Origin: Gerris lacustris
Lineage: Eukaryota; Arthropoda; Insecta; Hemiptera; Gerridae
Assembly: GCA_951217055.1 (NCBI GenBank)
Contig: OX578284.1
Location: 29,042,187-29,106,186 of the forward strand
DNA length: 64,000 nt
Direction of reading: 5' to 3'
Part shown: one piece after another, positions 60,041 through 64,000 of the stretch
Layout: every line of letters starts with the position of its first letter
Position numbering within the stretch: the stretch's first letter is position 1
Position numbers and translations under genes: made by a program
The notes under the pieces: model-generated
Databases searched by the model: none
Told to the model about the DNA's origin: nothing
What the model saw: the letters and a program-made list of their open reading frames with translations, nothing else

Positions 60041-60762
60041 CCGGGTGTCCAAGCCAATATGGAACAGCGAAATATCCCCGGAACCGCATGATTGAAAAAA
60101 ATATGCGGTTTTCAGGGTTTAATAATGGCTATAAATGCGCGTCCAGAAGAAATGCAGAACATTTTCTGTGTTTAGCAAAAGTGTGTGCAGTTTACATAAC
60201 ATAAAAAGTGAATAAGAAGCCACATTTTTCCAAATTATTCCATGCCATCCAAATCCAGTCTAAAATGCATACCTTATTTGTAACTGTTTCTTGCCTTAAG
60301 AGTGTTCAGTGAGACTCAAAACGAGAAAAAATGATCAAAAATGCATGTTTTTAAGAATGGATTTGGATTTTACGACAAAAAATAAAAACTTTTTTTAATT
60401 ATAATTTTGTTCCCCTAAATCCATTAGTTTAGCTAAAAAATGGACTTGAAGTTTTAATTTTTGCAGGTTCAGTCCTCTCCAGATGGCAAACTAATGCTCG
60501 GAGCGAAAAATTTCCAAAAGAGTAAAAAATTCTCTTTTTTAGCCATAGAATCCAAATCTAGTCTAAAAATATGGCTTCTTATTAACTTTTTTTATAATTT
60601 AAACTGCACACACTTTTGCTGAACAAAAAAAATGTTCAGTATATGTTCAGTATTATTTTTTCTAGAAGCGCATTTATAGCCATTATCGAACCCTTAAAAC
60701 AGCATCTTTCTATATCTATCTTGGTTCCGGAGATATTACGCTGTTCCATATTAGACACCCGG
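60041..60762. mobile_element. MITE with ~200-bp inverted arms nested in the Harbinger-like element
   Basis: Arms about 60041-60245 and 60550-60762 are reverse complements with moderate divergence, both starting CCGGGTGTC and sharing AATATGGAACAGCG, GGTTTAATAATGGCTATAAA/GGGTTCGATAATGGCTATAA, GCAAAAGTGTGTGCAGTTTA and AATAAGAAGCCA. TA flanks it (60039-60040 and 60763-60764), as in Tc1/mariner-type MITEs. No transposase. Confidence 0.8.
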
Positions 60763-61177
60763 TAATTTTATTCCTCACAATAATAGAAATACATAATATT
60801 ATTATACACTTATATACATAATAATTTAAATATGTTTATAATTATGTATTATTTTTAAATTAGTCAATTTTAATAAATATTAAGTAGTAAAAGATAAAAG
60901 ATGAAGAAATTTATCTAAGTATACTAGTAATAAGTGCTAAGCCTAGAGAAAACCAGGTATTTAAACAGGCGACTACGAGCGACTAATCCCATTTCATTAG
61001 GACAAGTCGCTAGTCGCCTGTTGTCACCCATAGTCGCGCGTAGTCGCCTGCTCAAGGTCGCTTGCAAAAGGACGAGGTTATATGGTACTCTATATATTCG
61101 GATTGGTCGCGCATAGCCGCCTGTAGTCGCCTAGTCGCTTAGTCGCGCGTAGTCGCTTCCAGTGGACGACCGGCCTA

Positions 61178-62399
61178 AAATATAGGCTCTACGACAGATA
61201 AATAACAATAATGGTCCCAGCAGATTGTCACGAAATATTACAATTGCAAATTGATGTATATACTTTTTAATTAATTTACGAAAAATTAAAAAAAAAAAAA
61301 AAAAGGAAACATCTTATATAATACAAAGCTTCAAAACCTAAGAACAAGTTTAATTCCTAGATTAAACATTTAATTATTAATGTATAATTATAATAATCAC
61401 TGGGTACATCGACTACCACATAACAAATGAACAGGCATGCCTGGCAGTCGTGACTGTTCAGTCGGCCGGATCATATTATTTATTACGTAATTTTTATTTT
61501 ATATACATGCTCAGGCGGCAGGTCTTCTGGGGGACTGTTCGGTCAAAACAGTCAGGCCTACCGGATCGTGTATATCCGTGACAAGTTTTTAGTAACAAAA
61601 TAAGAAGGGAATAAAATTACAAGATACAAAACTAAAACTTATGTGTTTCAATCAATTAAAATGATACAAGTATACAACCAATATCGTAACATTTATACCT
61701 CGATATTTAAAAATTTCTCCCTTATTACACTGATCACCTCTCCATACGCGAATTACAGACCGCGCCATACAGCGGCTGTGGCTTAACAGCTATTAAAGTG
61801 CATTTAAGCTTACAGAGTCGAAAGACCTCTTAAAATCTAACATCAGGAGCATGAAGCGGAGCCAACCTGGTGTCAGGAAAAATGAATTTCTTAATGATCA
61901 GGTAAAGCCGAATGTAGTCCATATGGTCTAGGTCCCAGGGCAATAAGGCTACGAACTGGTAGATTAGCTAAATAGGCTAGTCACTTAACTCCATCTATCG
62001 CGGGAGATATATTTAGCTTTATTAAAAAAACGTTTTATGGGTCCAGCTTTCGAGGAAAATATATTAAAGATTTTTGAGGACCCAAACAGCATTTTTGAAA
62101 AGTTCTGTTATCTCTTGATCATTTTAACTTAGTAGTCAGGTTTACAAAGATTACCTAGGCGGCGTCCTAGGACATTGTGGGATACTCGTACAAAAGAGAA
62201 CATTGCGAATATTCAAAATATTAACTTAATTCAGACATATATAACTTACAAACCAGACTATCGAATATCATCTATTGTAAACTACACATGTGAGCCATTT
62301 TTAATTGATTAAACCAATTTAAACAAATTGCGATTAGGCTAAGAAAAAGATATTTTCTACAAATGGATATTACTTTATTATGATACATTTCCTATTATT
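61178..62399. other. No gene seen; small palindromic patch at 61430-61560
   Basis: GAACAGGCATGCCTG and CAGTCGTGACTG form short palindromes, and TGACTGTTCAGTCGG/GACTGTTCGGTCAAAACAGT repeat one another. 61730-62000 is less A+T-rich but unrecognised. Confidence 0.4.
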
Positions 62400-62837
62400 T
62401 TGATCCTGAGCTTACCGAAGGTAACAAAGCTATGTGATAGTTATGAAGAACAAAATTGGTTTTTTTGTTTTCGATTTCAAAACTTCCAAGAGAGAAATCC
62501 GTTTCATCAGAAACGTGTCTGTTTATCGGTCTGTCAGTCGGTTTTGCGAACCAACATATTATGTATTTAAAAACTACTTCTACGATTTTAATAAAAGTAT
62601 CTCATTGTTGGTCCCGTATTAGTTTCAATTTTCTGCCCAACTTTTTTTTTCTCTCCCACATGCGCACAAACATACATTTATTTCCACCTATATCTTCAAA
62701 AGTCATAACACTGTTGATAGATTAACAAAAGGGGCAAGATTAAATAAATTTGAGAATAATAGGTTGTAAAAGCATAAAATCACTTAAGTATGCACCATAG
62801 GACGTGAGGAAGCTATGTACCATACTTATTGGCAGAC
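62400..62837 (-). repeat. Family A repeat, full-length, reverse
   Basis: Runs from the 3' hairpin GAGCTTACCGAAGGTAACAA to the 5' end GGACGTGAGGAAGCTATGTA then CCATACTTATTGGCAGAC. The frames of 62 and 89 codons inside it are repeat translations. Confidence 0.8.
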
Positions 62838-64000
62838 AATTTTCAAATGTGTAACGAAAAGACACCTTAAAAATTATGACACTCTAAAACACCGTGTGAT
62901 TAAAAATAAATTTTAAAACAATAGGTTCAACTAAATAGTTTGATTAAAACTTGAATGATCTTAGATTGTAAGATAGAGAATTAAACACATTGCATTTTGG
63001 AAGCCTGTTTTCAGTATCAGTTTATCGTACCGGATCATAATTCTTTGTAAGAAGCTGAAATAAAACCATTTAAAAGATTTTACACTAGTAACTTACTTTT
63101 GTACTAGTTTCTTACCAGCCAACTTAGTAGGTTTTTTAGATGGTTTTACTATAGGTACTTTGGTTTCTTCGATGTGTTATTTTACTTTATCATATTCCTA
63201 GTTGTACTCTGTCAATCAAAATTTTCACAGATTAAAATCCCTTATTATAAGGGTTAAAACAGGTCTGCATTATTCATTAGCTATTGTGTTTTTTTTTCTT
63301 TAAATAAAAGAGAGTTTTGAGTTTTATTCACTGTAAGTAAATTCATGTAATGGGTATACATTTTTTTTTAAATTATATTTTCAGTATACTAAGTTTGTGG
63401 CTGATTTCGACACAAAGATCATAATTTCTAAATAAATAGCTACGCAGATTTGAGAGTGAAACATCGGATTTCTCATTCTTTGAAACGTAGTCTTCACCGA
63501 ATTTTATACAGACATATTTCGGCCAATGAACTTTAGACTTTTATATCGTACCTATATATTCTATAATACACGTTTATTCTTATGCATGAATAAAAAATAA
63601 AATAATTTTTTATGTAGTGTTAGAACCTTAAATGTTAGAGATGTATGAAGCATCCTTCCTAATTTTTATAGGAAGTTATAGACGGTGCTCCAAAGTCAAA
63701 TCAGAAGGGAGGAGATGGGATGGTGGCGAGGTAGAACGGGCCTGTACAATGGTGGAGGGAGGGGGAAGGCACCACTGACCGAGTGAGGTTCCCAGAACAC
63801 TAGGTGGGTGGACTACCTTCAAGTCAAGGGTTCAATGTCCCTGCCCTTTGTACAAACACTAACTTCCCAAGAGCAACGCTATCAACTCAAGAGAACAACA
63901 CGGAGCTCTAGACAATGAGACAAACCTGTGTCCTCCACAATGTCACACGCGCCCTATTATTCCTTCAGCACACCCTATATCCTATATATACACACCGACC
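62838..64000. other. No supported gene; G+C-richer right edge
   Basis: A+T-rich to about 63690. From there to the window end the composition rises, including GGATGGTGGCGAGGTAGAAC and a B-box-like GGGTTCAATGTCCCTGCC at about 63827-63844. This might be the start of a SINE or gene region that continues outside the window. Not enough is visible to call it. Confidence 0.35.

Larger units (their letters stand above)
59699..61175 (-). mobile_element. PIF/Harbinger-like element, deleted, with nested MITE
   Basis: The terminal inverted repeat GGCCGGTCGTCCACTGG is exact at both ends, flanked by TA (59697-59698 and 61176-61177). Long subterminal regions repeat the heptamer GCGACTA many times in inverted arrangement. 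Inside is a MADF-domain remnant; PIF/Harbinger elements often encode a MADF or Myb/SANT protein besides the transposase. The DDE transposase is absent. The combination supports PIF/Harbinger (perhaps the ISL2EU branch with 2-bp TA targets), but the superfamily call is inference. A 722-bp MITE at 60041-60762 interrupts it. Confidence 0.75.

Noticed and set aside
63820..63850. Second tRNA-like B box (GGGTTCAATGTCC)
   Set aside because: It has one base too many for a B box and no convincing A box upstream; too near the window end to judge.

Overview
The window looks like a piece of a large, A+T-rich, transposon-packed arthropod (most likely insect) nuclear genome. Nothing bacterial or organellar is visible: there are no operons, no long ORFs and no rRNA operon or tRNA cluster. 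What can be identified is eukaryotic: hAT, PIF/Harbinger-like and pogo-like DNA transposons and MITEs, a Jockey-clade LINE 3' end, a tRNA-derived SINE, a Penelope-type hammerhead ribozyme structure, a 5S-rRNA-related segment, and several high-copy families without coding capacity. The arthropod assignment is inference from this mix; the species cannot be named.

Host coding content is thin. The left edge (1-225) is open from the first base to a stop and may be the last coding exon of a gene entering from the left. On the minus strand three short pieces have splice-like borders: 36215-36174 (good start codon, CAG/GTAAAG donor, next to a CpG-rich block), 30363-30265 and 24779-24695. Their reading phases can be joined, but an in-frame stop lies near the end of the second piece. 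They are weak candidates for one small gene.

Layout from left to right: a 22-bp minisatellite (985-1212); a 2.4-kb foldback-like element with ~615-bp inverted arms (3191-5583); a tRNA-SINE (7521-7712); a hAT element (13918-16007, 8-bp target duplication) sitting in the loop of an older inverted-repeat element (13626-16320); repeat families E and B (19.5-20.3 kb); a perfect 60-bp inverted repeat with a hammerhead ribozyme between two (TA)n tracts (21055-21420); a long palindrome (23642-23704); a MITE with hairpin ends (28645-29122); modular element C (29390-30106); a composite repeat (31345-32514); a pogo-like MITE (34088-34273); a deleted hAT with its C-terminal transposase coding block (34562-35327); two direct copies of a family with hammerhead-like hairpins (35400-36080, 37000-37505); a 5S-like segment (38534-38573); a MITE inside a family-A repeat (39092-39328); family F, B and A copies (40.6-45.6 kb); A/E copies and a TA/TG microsatellite (48.3-50.2 kb); a family-B copy interrupted by element C (50816-52790); and, at 57-61.2 kb, a SINE, the Jockey 3' end, a full family-A copy, and a Harbinger-like element holding a MADF-domain remnant and its own nested MITE.

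The strongest biology is the autocatalytic-RNA signature at 21.2 kb and the related hairpins at 35-37 and 55 kb. Next come the layered insertions with intact target duplications, which give a relative insertion order, and the mosaic A/B/E families, which share blocks in different combinations.
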